This document shows positions 26,514-35,972 of a stretch of DNA of 64,000 nucleotides, piece by piece. The position numbers and the translations under genes were made by a program. Source of the stretch: Muribaculaceae bacterium Isolate-002 (NCI) (GTDB taxonomy: Bacteria > Bacteroidota > Bacteroidia > Bacteroidales > Muribaculaceae). The notes below the pieces were generated by a model. It made no database searches and had not been told where the DNA came from. It worked only from the letters and a program-made list of their open reading frames with translations. Each line of letters opens with the position of its first letter. Positions within the stretch are counted from its first letter, which is position 1. Location: NCBI GenBank assembly GCA_004102805.1, contig SCEG01000005.1:31757-95756 (forward strand), read 5' to 3'.

Positions 26514-28568
26514 TTACCATTCGGCGTCTTCGCCGTTGGCATACCATGTGCAGCTCTTGTATTTGAACTGACCTTTGCCGGTGACGGTGTAGACTACCGT
26601 CTCAACCGAACGGGCTCCGGTATAGGCGGTGAAGTTGACGGTATATGTCACCTCCATGCCGTCGACGGGCACAGCATCGGGATGAATTTGGGCAAGCACG
26701 GCGGGCATTGTCTCGAGGCAGAAACGCTTTTTCATCAGCTCGGTCACTTCATCGTCGGTGTATTGGTCGTAAAGTTCGGGGAATTTGCTCTTTGCGTTGG
26801 CGCCGCGAATGTCGGCGTTGCAATAGTAGAATGAAGTGCCCGAATAAAATTCAGAGTTGCCGTATTTCACGTCCATATACGGGCCATCTTTTAACGATAC
26901 GCCGCCCATAGGTTTGGATATGTTCTCAAATACCCAGTTGACAGCTGCTGTATAGTATGTTATCGACGGCTCTGAGCGGCTTTCGGGAAGAGTGATGACA
27001 ACCGACGGGTCGTAAATCCAGAAACCGTTGCGCTTGACAAACTGCGACGTTGTCTCGCCGGCGTTGACCGTCCATTCCGAGCCGTTGTAGATATATTGTG
27101 TAGCCTGATATGATGACGTCGTGCCGTTGTAGTAGTTGTAGGCCACGATGACCTCATCTTCAGCCGCGGCGTATGGATGCGTCGTCTTGAGGTAGATGGG
27201 GAGGAGCTTGGCGGGGAGAGTGCCCGAGAGGTTGTTGTAGCTTTGTCCCATAGCCTTGTAGTCGGCGGGCTGAAGCACTTCGACTCCGCTTGCGAATGCC
27301 CATGCCGAACCGTCAAACACCATGATAGCGTTTTTTAATGTAGTAGTGACATCATTGACGGCTCCGCGGCTTGCGGGTGCGGATGCTTTTGCTGCGCTCT
27401 CTACCGATGTGATGACGATGTTGAAGAATTTGCCTGAAGAGACAGACGCAAAGTATCCTTTAATCACGTAGGTTTCGTCGGTCGCAATCTGGTCGCGGAT
27501 GAACTGTGGCACCTGGTAGCCGCTGCCCTGGGCGGTAGTTGCTCCGTCGACGATGAAGTTATAGTAGTTGCCTGATACGGAAGCCTTGCCGGTGATCTGC
27601 ACGTATTGTGCGAGCTCGTTGGTGGTGCGTGTCACGGCCTCGTCAAGCATCGCGCCGGTGTAGACTGTGGGTGCCGGGTAGGTGTAGGTGCCTGTGCCGT
27701 CGATTGTATAGCTCTCGTCGGTTATGGCTATCTGCAGGCCTTTTCCGTAGCTTGCCACTGTTCCGTCGAGTGTAATCTGATTGCCGACGGCAACCGAGTT
27801 CACATCAAATCCCGAAGCCTGATAGCAGAGTATCGAGCCGGAGTTGTCGGTCAGAATGAAGCCGCGGTTGTTGACAGCCGTGATGTAGCCTTTGACCTGA
27901 ATGTCAGCCCCTTCGGCTGCCGTGCCGAGAACTGACGTGGGTTCGAACACCGGTTCGTCGCCACCGCCTATTTCACCGAAAATCGGATTTTCTGAGGCTT
28001 CATTATAGGTCACCACTGCATATTGTCCGGCTTCGGCATCGGGGAACTCCCCTTTGAGTATGCCGCTGAGAGTGCGCGCGGATGCCGGAGTTGCCGGTGC
28101 GAAAGCATTGATGTAGTTGTCGTCGCTGCCCCATGCGGTCATGTAGTCATCCTCAGAGAGAGTCAGAAGCTCTACGCCCTTGTTGATGGCGAGCACTGCC
28201 GGAGTGCGGTTGGTCGCAACGTTGTAGGTCACTTTGACGGCAGAGCCGTTTGAGAGTGCGAAGAAGTTGTTGGTCGAGTCACGCAGGAACGCGGGGATAT
28301 ATTCAAGCGCCTCGGCATCGGTCGAGAATGAGCCGGTGGCACCGATCAATGTCCGCTGTTCGTCAGTCCCTATTGAGGTGTAGGGCGCGTTGCCTGATAT
28401 TTTGGTATAGTCGGCCGGAGTGAGTGTATAGTTCAACGACTCTACATTCATGCCCGGCTGGGGCACTTCAAAGCCGTCGAGCTTGTCGTTCCAGTCATTT
28501 TCTTCGCAACCGGCAAGCAGAGCCACGGCGCCGAGAGCGAGAAAACCGTTTTTTATTATAGTGTTCAT
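26514..28568 (-). CDS. Tandem OB-fold lipoprotein, partner of the TonB receptor
   Basis: 684-residue lipoprotein, lipobox LLAGC with Cys21. Residues about 220-300 form an OB-fold like domain (IQVKGYITAVNNRGFILTDN, VGNQITLDGTVASYGKGLQI) and about 320-390 a second one (AQYVQITGKASVSGNYYNFIV, YVIKGYFASVSSGKFFNIV), as in DUF5689-type proteins. The C-terminal 280 residues are unrecognised, with a repeated QPADYKAMGQSYNNLSG/YYTAAVNWVFENIS-like pattern. Its start is 22 bases after the receptor stop, so they form one operon in which this lipoprotein takes the SusD position. OB folds bind oligosaccharide or nucleic acid; the ligand here is unknown. Confidence 0.8.
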   Translation of the reverse strand: MNTIIKNGFLALGAVALLAGCEENDWNDKLDGFEVPQPGMNVESLNYTLTPADYTKISGNAPYTSIGTDEQRTLIGATGSFSTDAEALEYIPAFLRDSTNNFFALSNGSAVKVTYNVATNRTPAVLAINKGVELLTLSEDDYMTAWGSDDNYINAFAPATPASARTLSGILKGEFPDAEAGQYAVVTYNEASENPIFGEIGGGDEPVFEPTSVLGTAAEGADIQVKGYITAVNNRGFILTDNSGSILCYQASGFDVNSVAVGNQITLDGTVASYGKGLQIAITDESYTIDGTGTYTYPAPTVYTGAMLDEAVTRTTNELAQYVQITGKASVSGNYYNFIVDGATTAQGSGYQVPQFIRDQIATDETYVIKGYFASVSSGKFFNIVITSVESAAKASAPASRGAVNDVTTTLKNAIMVFDGSAWAFASGVEVLQPADYKAMGQSYNNLSGTLPAKLLPIYLKTTHPYAAAEDEVIVAYNYYNGTTSSYQATQYIYNGSEWTVNAGETTSQFVKRNGFWIYDPSVVITLPESRSEPSITYYTAAVNWVFENISKPMGGVSLKDGPYMDVKYGNSEFYSGTSFYYCNADIRGANAKSKFPELYDQYTDDEVTELMKKRFCLETMPAVLAQIHPDAVPVDGMEVTYTVNFTAYTGARSVETVVYTVTGKGQFKYKSCTWYANGEDAEW

Positions 28569-28590
28569 ATTGTATTATTGTATTGAGTGA

Positions 28591-31302
28591 TTAGAACGCG
28601 ATTTTAAGACGGAGAGAATAAGTGCGGCCGAACGAGTAGAACACGCGGTAGGCGTTATCCCAGGTGCCGCGGCTGCCCGAAGCGGTGTATGCGTCAACCA
28701 CATAGTTGTAGTTGAAAAGGTTGTTGACATTGCCGAAGATTGTTGCTTCGAAGCCGGCCATGTCAAACTTGTAGCTTGCCGACATGTCGAGCTGGTTGCC
28801 CCAGGGAATTTGCCACGGGTCGGCCACACTCACTTCCTTGAAGGGAATGAGGTCGTTGTCTGATACGGAATAGTCGGAGTAGTTGCGGGCCGAGAATGTC
28901 CAGTCGGCACCGATGCGCATGCCCTTGAACGGTTTGACGGTCAGGCCGATGGCTCCGGTAGTCTGAGCCGAGCCGCCGACTTTGCGTCCTTTCTGGTTGA
29001 GTATTGACCATGCGTGGTCTTCGGCGAGCACTCCTGAAGCCAATTTGCCGGAAGTGTTGGCAAGAGGCTGTCCGAGCTCGTTGTAGTAATATCCTTTGGC
29101 ATTAGAGTCCCAGTTCCAGTCGCCGAGCGAGAGCATGGCGTCGATGTCGAGCCATTGTGTCGGGCGGTATTTGAGGTTGAATTCCAGACCCATGTGGCGG
29201 GCGTCCACACCTGACATGTTGAGGTAGTAGCGCTGTCCGTCGTTCATAGTCGACGAGCGGGTGGTTGTCTTGTCCATCCACTTGGTGTAATAGGCGTTGA
29301 ATGTGGCGGTGAACACCGGTGAGTGGAACTCATAACCGAGCTCTATCGAGCCGCATTTCTCGTTGACGGGATTGGGGTTGATGGCGTTTGAAGTGGCCTG
29401 TGCGGCAAATACGCCCTTTGCGAAGAAGGGGGCACGGGTGAGATAACCGCCGTTGAAGTAGACGTTGTTGTGCTTGTCGATGTTGTAGTTTGCACCGCCT
29501 TTTACCGAACCGGCCACGAAGTTGGGCTTATCGGATGTGCCGTGTTCCTTGTCGTAATATAGACGGTCGACGCGCCAGTAGGTGGTGTTGTTGAGCGAGC
29601 CGGCGAGCACCATGGTCAATTTGTCCCTGAGAGTGGTGTATTCGAGCTGTGCGAAACCGCCTTCCTGCACCGTATAGCCGTCGTAGTCGCGGTATACCAC
29701 GTCTCCCACACCGAGTTTCTGGTATTTCCAGTTGGGGTCGGCGGCTGCTGCATTGTTGGCCGGATTGACGCCTTTGCGGCTTGAGTCGTCCATGAAGTAT
29801 TCGCCGTTGTAGAGGTCGGTGATTTCATTGGTGTGCTTTCCGATGTAGTAGCGCACATCGATACCGGCGGTAAGGTTTAGTTTCTTCTCGATCAGCTCGT
29901 TTTTGTAGGTCGAAACGAGTCCGAACCATTTGTGTGAGTTGATTGACTTCGACATGATCATGTTTGAACCGGTCTCCGACGCCATGTTCATCTCCTGTAT
30001 CGCGGCATAATCGAATGTGCCGTCGTCGCGGCGGAAGAGCGTGTTGAGGTTGCCGTTTGACGCGCCATACCATGAAGTGTTGCTAAGCGACTGTCCCTTG
30101 TAGGTGCCGCGTCCCTGACCCGACGAGCCGTAGCCGCTGGCAAGAGATACATAAACGGCTGAAGACAGCGACGATTTATGGTCGATCTGCCAGATATGGT
30201 TCAATGAAATCTGGGGTTTGTGATAAACATTTTTGGTTGACGAGCGCACCTGTCCGTCAAGGTCGTAACCGAATGTCGGATTGTAGCGGTACATGCTTTC
30301 GCCGTCCATATAATCAGCCACTTTCTGCCAGTTTTCAATTGACAGACCATCCTGGCTCGAGCGCTTGTAGTGAACCTGAGGCGAGCCGAAAGCGGTCAAT
30401 GACAGCTGATGCGCGTCATTGATGCGTTTTGACACATTGACAAAATAGGTGTAGGCGTTGAAGTTGGTGCCCTGCACGTAGCCGTCGCCCCATTTGCGGG
30501 TGCCCATCAATGACACTGCCCAACCGTTTTTCATCAGGCCGGTCGACACGTTGAACCCGATATGGTTCATGCCGTCGTTACCCATGCCGTAGAACACCGA
30601 GCCGCCTTTCTTGGCGTCGATTGAGCGGGTGGTGATATTGAGCGTGCCGCCCACGGAAGGAACGGAGATAATCGACGCTCCCAGACCGCGCTGCACCTGC
30701 ATCATCGATGTCACGTCAGACAGTCCGGCCCAGTTCGACCAATATACCCAGCCGCCTTCCATGTCGTTGACCGGAATACCGTTGACGAGCATACCGGTGT
30801 TTTCCGACTTGAAGCCTCGGATATTGATTTTAGCGTCGCCGTAACCGCCGCCGTCTTTGGTGGCCCATACTCCCGGTGTGGTCTTGAGCACTTCGGGGAA
30901 TTCCTGGCTGCCGAGTTTGTTTTCAATAAGAAGAGCGTCGACGCTCGATGCCGCAACCGGGGTCTTGCGGGTGCGGGCAATTGACTGGGTCACAACAACG
31001 TCTTTCAGCATCTGTGAGGCAACCTCCAGAGTGATGGTTCCCATAGATGCCGAGGCGGGCACATTGGCAGTCTTGTAGCCGATGTATTCGATAGTGAGCT
31101 CTTTGGTGTTGTCCGGCACTTTGAGTGTGAAGTTACCGTCAATATCAGTAGTGACACCGGTCTTGGATCCGGGCACCATAACGGAAGCTCCGATGAGAGG
31201 TTCCCCCTGGTCATCGATAATTGTGCCACGACACACATAATCGGCAAAAGCCGTTGAGCCGGCTACCAACAACGTTGTGGCAAAGAGAGTGAGTCTCTTC
31301 AT
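28591..31302 (-). CDS. TonB-dependent outer membrane receptor (non-SusC)
   Basis: 903 residues. Signal peptide 1-20, carboxypeptidase regulatory-like domain about 21-105 (GTIIDDQGEPLIGASVMVPGSK), plug about 115-225 (DVVVTQSIARTRKTPVAAS; NIRGFKSENTGMLVNGIPVNDMEGG; LGASIISVPSVGGTLNITTR), then a barrel ending RLKIAF. It lacks the SusC-specific Asp-rich loop. A minus-strand -7 box TATCTTTG lies at 31402-31409, giving a leader of about 90 bases. With the downstream OB-fold lipoprotein it forms a two-gene uptake system. Ligand unknown. Confidence 0.92.
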   Translation of the reverse strand: MKRLTLFATTLLVAGSTAFADYVCRGTIIDDQGEPLIGASVMVPGSKTGVTTDIDGNFTLKVPDNTKELTIEYIGYKTANVPASASMGTITLEVASQMLKDVVVTQSIARTRKTPVAASSVDALLIENKLGSQEFPEVLKTTPGVWATKDGGGYGDAKINIRGFKSENTGMLVNGIPVNDMEGGWVYWSNWAGLSDVTSMMQVQRGLGASIISVPSVGGTLNITTRSIDAKKGGSVFYGMGNDGMNHIGFNVSTGLMKNGWAVSLMGTRKWGDGYVQGTNFNAYTYFVNVSKRINDAHQLSLTAFGSPQVHYKRSSQDGLSIENWQKVADYMDGESMYRYNPTFGYDLDGQVRSSTKNVYHKPQISLNHIWQIDHKSSLSSAVYVSLASGYGSSGQGRGTYKGQSLSNTSWYGASNGNLNTLFRRDDGTFDYAAIQEMNMASETGSNMIMSKSINSHKWFGLVSTYKNELIEKKLNLTAGIDVRYYIGKHTNEITDLYNGEYFMDDSSRKGVNPANNAAAADPNWKYQKLGVGDVVYRDYDGYTVQEGGFAQLEYTTLRDKLTMVLAGSLNNTTYWRVDRLYYDKEHGTSDKPNFVAGSVKGGANYNIDKHNNVYFNGGYLTRAPFFAKGVFAAQATSNAINPNPVNEKCGSIELGYEFHSPVFTATFNAYYTKWMDKTTTRSSTMNDGQRYYLNMSGVDARHMGLEFNLKYRPTQWLDIDAMLSLGDWNWDSNAKGYYYNELGQPLANTSGKLASGVLAEDHAWSILNQKGRKVGGSAQTTGAIGLTVKPFKGMRIGADWTFSARNYSDYSVSDNDLIPFKEVSVADPWQIPWGNQLDMSASYKFDMAGFEATIFGNVNNLFNYNYVVDAYTASGSRGTWDNAYRVFYSFGRTYSLRLKIAF

Positions 31303-31611
31303 ACTGTGTAATTTAAATGGTTAATAATTGGTTTCATTTTTTAGCTGTCAAGCGTGTCGTTAAAAACAAGCCATAGCTGCTACGTTTTTAACGCTGTTTT
31401 ACAAAGATACAAATATAAATGTAAAAATATGCTACTGTGAGTCAAAAAAAAATAAAGACAGTCAGGCGTTTATGGTCACCTGTTATCTGTTAAACCGGCA
31501 TTTTGCATATACACATGCCATAATTGGCCTTGTTTTTATGGCAAAAGTGTTAAATTATAGTTAAATCCATAATTTTTTGCCAAAAAATTATGTTTTATAA
31601 CATAAAGTTTA
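31303..31611. other. Receptor leader and promoter region
   Basis: Very AT-rich divergent region between the receptor gene and the small RNA promoter. The receptor -7 box (minus strand TATCTTTG) is at 31402-31409. An inverted repeat ATAATTTTTTGCCAAAAAATTAT (read as ATAATTTTTTG / CAAAAAATTAT) is centred near 31580, just upstream of the small RNA promoter, and could be an operator or a terminator-like hairpin. Confidence 0.45.
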
Positions 31612-31619
31612 TATCTTTG
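31612..31619 (+). promoter_or_regulatory. -7 box of small RNA copy 1
   Basis: TATCTTTG directly upstream of the conserved small RNA body; transcription would start close to 31624-31627. Confidence 0.65.
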
Positions 31620-31622
31620 CAT

Positions 31623-31691
31623 TGTGTTTTTCATGGTATTAGATTTAAGGTTAAAAAAGATTATTCGTCGGGATGACGGATAATTTTTTTT
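31623..31691 (+). ncRNA. Small RNA, copy 1 of a two-copy family
   Basis: A compact unit with a promoter box directly in front (31612-31619), an invariant head identical for 33 bases to copy 2 (31623-31655; begins TGTGTTTTTCATGGTATTAG), a variable linker and an intrinsic terminator: ATTATTCGTC (31660-31669), loop GGGAT, GACGGATAAT (31675-31684), then a run of T. The decanucleotide TCGGGATGAC in the hairpin is also shared. No open reading frame of note. It lies 47 bases upstream of rnhB in the same direction, so it could also be an attenuated leader. It resembles multi-copy paralogous small RNAs known in Bacteroides; family membership needs a covariance search. Confidence 0.72.
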
Positions 31692-31737
31692 ATTCCCTGT
31701 TCCGAACCGCAAACAATCACATATAAAGTAACAGAAA

Positions 31738-32343
31738 ATGAAATCACCGCTTGCAATCTGCCATACGCCGGGCATCAGCGAAGCCGGCTGCGACGAAGCC
31801 GGACGCGGTTGCCTTGCCGGCGATGTATATGCCGCCGCTGTGATACTTCCCGACGACTTCTCCCACCCTCTGCTCAACGACTCCAAGCAGCTCACCGAGC
31901 GACAGCGCGACTTGTTGCGTCCGATAATAGAGCAACAGGCAACCGCGTGGGCGGTAGGCATCGTGACGGCCGAGGAAATCGACCGGATCAACATACTCAA
32001 TGCGTCTATTCTCGCCATGCACCGCGCCCTCGACATGCTTGAAGTGACGCCCGGCGCCATTATCGTCGACGGCAACCGTTTCAAGCCTTACCGCGACATC
32101 CCCTCGCAGACATTCGTCAAGGGCGACGGACGCTTCGCCAACATAGCAGCCGCATCGGTGCTCGCCAAGACCCACCGCGACGAGGCCATGATGCGCCTTC
32201 ACGAGCAATATCCCATGTATCACTGGGACGACAACAAAGGCTACCCCACGCGCGCACACCGCGAAGCGATAGCGCAATATGGCCCGTCACCGTTCCATCG
32301 TCTCTCGTTCCGCCTCATTGACACCCAGCTCACCCTGTTCTGA
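31738..32343 (+). CDS. rnhB: Ribonuclease HII
   Basis: 201-residue RNase HII cutting RNA in RNA-DNA hybrids and removing ribonucleotides from DNA. The [19 protein letters not shown] opening carries the catalytic Asp-Glu pair, [12 protein letters not shown] the family motif, IIVDGNRF the third acidic residue, and [13 protein letters not shown] the fourth. The tail [21 protein letters not shown] is typical. Starts 47 bases after the small RNA terminator; it may be read through from that promoter or have a weak one of its own. Confidence 0.97.
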   Translation: MKSPLAICHTPGISEAGCDEAGRGCLAGDVYAAAVILPDDFSHPLLNDSKQLTERQRDLLRPIIEQQATAWAVGIVTAEEIDRINILNASILAMHRALDMLEVTPGAIIVDGNRFKPYRDIPSQTFVKGDGRFANIAAASVLAKTHRDEAMMRLHEQYPMYHWDDNKGYPTRAHREAIAQYGPSPFHRLSFRLIDTQLTLF

Positions 32344-32370
32344 CAATTTCTCCGTTTCTCCATTTTTTAT

Positions 32371-32378
32371 TATATTTG
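32371..32378 (+). promoter_or_regulatory. -7 box of the ROK/manA unit
   Basis: TATATTTG, 53 bases before the ROK start codon, within the gap after rnhB. Confidence 0.6.
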
Positions 32379-32430
32379 CACAATCAGCCTGAAAACAGCA
32401 CAACTGAACAAACACGAATTATTATATACC

Positions 32431-33534
32431 ATGTATCAGACAGACCAACGTATCGTCATCACCCTCGACGCCGGGGGCACGAACTTCGTATTCGGCGCCA
32501 TGCGCGGCAACCGCTTTATCATAGAGCCAATCACCAAGCCGTCAAATTCCCACGACCTCGACCTCTGCATCCACACTCTCATTTCAGGCTTCGAGGAAGT
32601 GATCGCATCGCTCGAGCAACAGCCTGTAGCCATCAGTTTCGCATTCCCCGGACCGGCCGATTACGCCAACGGCATCATAGGCGGATATCTGCCCAACTTT
32701 CCGTCATTCCGCGACGGAGTGGCTCTCGGAGAGATACTGCGCCGCCGGTTCGGCATCCCGGTCTACATCAACAACGACGGCGACCTCTTCGCGCTCGGCG
32801 AGGCTATGGAAGGGCTGCTGCCTGAAGTCAACGCCCGCATAGCCGCGATGGGCGGAGAGAAAAAATATACCAACCTGCTCGGCTACACTTTCGGCACCGG
32901 TTTCGGCATCGGATCGGTTATCGACGGCCGCCTCAACCGTGGCAACAACTCGTGTGTGGAGACATTCTGCCTTCCCGACACCTACGACCGCGACATCATA
33001 ATCGAGGAGAGCGTGGCCATACGCGCCATCCGACGAGTCTTCGGAGAGCTTACCGGCAATCCCGACCATACACTCACGCCCAAAGATATATGCGAGATCG
33101 CCGACGGCACGCGTGAAGGTGACCGCGAGGCCGCCCGTGAGGCATTCCGCCGCTTCGGCACTGCGGCCGGCGACGCAATGGCCACTGCCGTGACCCTCAC
33201 CGACTCACTCGTGGTTATAGGCGGAGGACTCACCGGCGCCGCCCGCCACATAATGCCGGCGTTGCTTGAGAAGATGCGCTCGTCGCTCAGCACCCTCTCA
33301 GGCGACGAAGTGCGCAGAGTGCAGATGAACGTCTATGACCTCGACAACGAAAACGAGTTCCGCGAATTTGCCCGCGGCAACGGCAAAGCACTCAAGATAC
33401 ACGGCACCGAGGACACCGTGACCTACGACCCCGTGAAACGCACCGGTGTGGCCATATCCCGGCTCGGAGCAAGTGAGGCGATATCAATCGGCGCCTACGT
33501 GTTTGCTCTCGCTTCACTCGACGGAAAACAATAA
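32431..33534 (+). CDS. ROK family protein, probable sugar kinase
   Basis: 367 residues with an actin-like ATPase fold: phosphate 1 motif ITLDAGGTNFVFGAM, catalytic region SFAFPGPADYANGIIGGYLPNF and INNDGDLFALGEA, phosphate 2 GYTFGTGFGIGSVIDGRLNRG, adenosine motif VVIGGGL. The HxxGHxxx(C)xCGxxGCxE zinc motif of most ROK kinases is missing; at that point the protein reads NNSCVETFCLPDTYD. A C-terminal extension of ~50 residues follows. It may be a glucokinase or mannokinase that feeds the manA step 30 bases downstream; a non-catalytic role is possible. No DNA-binding domain, so not a repressor of the NagC type. Confidence 0.85.
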   Translation: MYQTDQRIVITLDAGGTNFVFGAMRGNRFIIEPITKPSNSHDLDLCIHTLISGFEEVIASLEQQPVAISFAFPGPADYANGIIGGYLPNFPSFRDGVALGEILRRRFGIPVYINNDGDLFALGEAMEGLLPEVNARIAAMGGEKKYTNLLGYTFGTGFGIGSVIDGRLNRGNNSCVETFCLPDTYDRDIIIEESVAIRAIRRVFGELTGNPDHTLTPKDICEIADGTREGDREAAREAFRRFGTAAGDAMATAVTLTDSLVVIGGGLTGAARHIMPALLEKMRSSLSTLSGDEVRRVQMNVYDLDNENEFREFARGNGKALKIHGTEDTVTYDPVKRTGVAISRLGASEAISIGAYVFALASLDGKQ

Positions 33535-33563
33535 CCTTACATATTTTTTTACATATTTGACCC

Positions 33564-34535
33564 ATGAACAAGATATTCACCTTCCGCCCCTATCTAAAGA
33601 CCGTAGTGTGGGGAGGCGAAAAGATAAAGGATTTTAAAGCGATAGACACCGATATGCACAACATTGGCGAGAGCTGGGAGCTCTCCGGAGTGCCGGGGCA
33701 TGAGTCGGTGGTCGACACCGGCGAGGACGCCGGACTGTCGATAACCGGGCTTATCGACAAATACGGAGCCGCACTCGTGGGCGAAGATGTCTACAGTCGC
33801 TTCGGCAACAGCTTCCCGCTGCTGATAAAGATAATTGACGCACGCGACAATCTGTCGGTGCAGGTGCATCCTGACGACGAACTCGCGCAACGCCGCCACG
33901 GCAGCATGGGCAAGACCGAGATGTGGTATGTCATCGACGCCGACTACGACGCCGACATCATTTCCGGTCTGTCAACGGAGATTACTCCCGATGAATACCG
34001 CCGCCGTGTGGCCGACAACACCATAACCGACGTGCTCGCAAGCCACAAGTCACACCCCGGCGATGTTTTCTTCCTCCCCGCCGGACGCATCCACGCCATC
34101 GGCGCCGGAAGCCTCATCGCAGAGATACAGCAGACCTCCGACATCACCTACCGCGTCTACGACTACGACCGCCGGGGCCTCGACGGCAAGCCGCGTCAGC
34201 TCCATGTCGAGGAGGCTGTCGATGCTATCGATTATAAGGTATATGACAACTATGTCACTGATTATGACCGCGAGGCCGCCGGCGAGGTGCCGCTGGTAAG
34301 CTGCCGTTATTTCGATGTGGAGAAAATAACCGTCGACGGACAATTGTCTCTGCACCATGAAAGCGAATCGTTCGTCGTGCTGATATGCATAAGCGGACAG
34401 TGCACCGTCGACGTCGACCATGAAGCGGTATGCGGTCTGTCGCGCGGACGCACGGCGCTTGTGGCTGCCTCTTCACGCACCGTCACACTGACCGGCAACG
34501 CCGTCATCATCGCAGCATCCGTGCCAAAACAATAA
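33564..34535 (+). CDS. manA: Mannose-6-phosphate isomerase, class I
   Basis: 323-residue cupin metalloenzyme interconverting mannose 6-phosphate and fructose 6-phosphate. YLKTVVWGGEKI opening, SWELSGVPGHES, zinc ligands in SVQVHPDDELAQ, KTEMWYVIDADYDA, and PAGRIHAIGAGSLIAEIQQTSDITYRVYDYDR are all there, together with the second cupin at the end. Short (type 1, ManA/Pmi of low molecular weight) form. It follows the ROK gene by 30 bases, in the same operon, matching a mannose catabolic or GDP-mannose supply role. A strong terminator follows. Confidence 0.94.
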   Translation: MNKIFTFRPYLKTVVWGGEKIKDFKAIDTDMHNIGESWELSGVPGHESVVDTGEDAGLSITGLIDKYGAALVGEDVYSRFGNSFPLLIKIIDARDNLSVQVHPDDELAQRRHGSMGKTEMWYVIDADYDADIISGLSTEITPDEYRRRVADNTITDVLASHKSHPGDVFFLPAGRIHAIGAGSLIAEIQQTSDITYRVYDYDRRGLDGKPRQLHVEEAVDAIDYKVYDNYVTDYDREAAGEVPLVSCRYFDVEKITVDGQLSLHHESESFVVLICISGQCTVDVDHEAVCGLSRGRTALVAASSRTVTLTGNAVIIAASVPKQ

Positions 34536-34575
34536 AGGTCTGCGCAAAACACGCGCCGTAAGAGATATCGCATCA

Positions 34576-34617
34576 AGGCGGCATCGTGACCCGGTGAGTC
34601 GGGTCACGATGCCGCCT
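34576..34617 (+). terminator. Terminator after manA
   Basis: 18 bp perfect stem (AGGCGGCATCGTGACCCG / CGGGTCACGATGCCGCCT) with a six-base loop, then GTTTAATATT. One of the strongest hairpins in the window. Confidence 0.85.
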
Positions 34618-34691
34618 GTTTAATATTGCAGCAAATATATCTTTATTCTTGATATTTTGTGACATATTGCCACATATTCGCATCTTTTTAT

Positions 34692-34699
34692 TACTTTTG
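34692..34699 (+). promoter_or_regulatory. -7 box of the sulfur amino acid unit
   Basis: TACTTTTG, about 87 bases before the PLP enzyme start. The leader is AT-rich and I recognise no SAM-type riboswitch in it. Confidence 0.55.
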
Positions 34700-34785
34700 C
34701 GAAATTTCGAACAAAAAAGACTCCGGCGGAATATTAAAATAATGGAGAATGGTTAATATAAAATAATTTTAAACAGTTACTTAAT

Positions 34786-35955
34786 ATGAAGAAGCAGACA
34801 GCGGCAATACATACCTCTTTCCAGTCCTCCGACGCGTATAATGCTCTGAGTATGCCCGTATATCACACGGCGGCCTACGAATTTGACAATGCGTCGGAGA
34901 TGTCAGATGCATTCTGCGGCCGGAGCGACCGTCCCGACTACTCGAGAGTGATGAACCCCACGGTGACTTTTTTCGAGAACAAGGTCAAGTCACTCACCGG
35001 CGCGCATGAAGTGGTGGCGATGTCATCGGGAATGGCGGCAATAAGCAATTCGCTGCTCGCTCTTTCGTCCGCCGGAAAAAATATCGTGTCATCACGGCAT
35101 CTTTTCGGCAACACCTACTCACTGATTACCGGCACACTGTCAAGATTCGGGGTGGAGCCGCGCCTCTGCGACCTCACCGACCCCGCCGCCGTGGAGAAGA
35201 TGGTTGACAGCGACACCTGCTGCATATTTTTCGAGATAATCACCAACCCGCAGATGGAAGTGGCCGACATAAAGGCTCTTGCTGCAATAGCGCGCCGCCA
35301 CGGCATTCCGCTCGTTGCCGACACCACGATGATACCGTTCACTCAGTTCGGCGCGGCTGATGCAGGTATCGACATCGAGATTGTGTCGAGCACCAAATAT
35401 CTCTCGGGGGGCGCCACCTCGATAGGCGGTCTGGTGATTGACTACGGCAACTTTCCCGAGTTCAGCAAGCGCATACGCAACGAGATGCTCTTCAACCTTG
35501 GCGCTTACATGACTCCCCATGTCGCCTACATGCAGACAATCGGGCTGGAGACGCTCGACGCAAGATACCGCATACAGTCGGCCAATGCCCTGGCTCTTGC
35601 CCGCAGGCTGTCGTCGCTCGACGGCATAATGCATGTCAATTACCTCGGACTGGAGGATAACCCCTACCACGCACTGGCTAAGGCGCAGTTCGGCGATACG
35701 TCAGGCGCCATGATTACCATCGACCTCGCCGACCGCGATGCATGCTTCCGCTTCATCAACAATCTGCGGCTCATACGACGCGCCACCAACCTTTTTGACA
35801 ACAAGTCGCTGGCAATACACCCCGCAAGCACTATCTTCGGACCGTTTACCGACGCGCAGCGACAGAGCATGGACATAAAGGAAACCACAATACGCCTTTC
35901 GGTCGGCCTTGAAGATGTCGACGACCTATTTGACGACATCCGTCAGGCTCTTTAA
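34786..35955 (+). CDS. Cys/Met metabolism PLP enzyme (gamma family)
   Basis: 389-residue fold type I PLP enzyme of the Cys/Met gamma-family. Features: YSRVMNPTVTFFENKVKSLTGAHE, MSSGMAAISNSLLAL, and the PLP-lysine in SSTKYLSGGATSIGG; last third IHPASTIFGPF...RLSVGLED. Activities of this clade include O-acetylhomoserine sulfhydrylase, cystathionine gamma-synthase or lyase, and methionine gamma-lyase; the sequence does not decide. Followed 17 bases later by a MalY/PatB-type C-S lyase and then cysK, so a role in sulfur transfer between cysteine and methionine pools is likely. Confidence 0.88.
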   Translation: MKKQTAAIHTSFQSSDAYNALSMPVYHTAAYEFDNASEMSDAFCGRSDRPDYSRVMNPTVTFFENKVKSLTGAHEVVAMSSGMAAISNSLLALSSAGKNIVSSRHLFGNTYSLITGTLSRFGVEPRLCDLTDPAAVEKMVDSDTCCIFFEIITNPQMEVADIKALAAIARRHGIPLVADTTMIPFTQFGAADAGIDIEIVSSTKYLSGGATSIGGLVIDYGNFPEFSKRIRNEMLFNLGAYMTPHVAYMQTIGLETLDARYRIQSANALALARRLSSLDGIMHVNYLGLEDNPYHALAKAQFGDTSGAMITIDLADRDACFRFINNLRLIRRATNLFDNKSLAIHPASTIFGPFTDAQRQSMDIKETTIRLSVGLEDVDDLFDDIRQAL

Positions 35956-35972
35956 ACCGCACAAATCAACCG

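Noticed and set aside
34620..34785. SAM-type riboswitch before the PLP enzyme
   Set aside because: The leader is short and AT-rich with no conserved core stem that I can fold.
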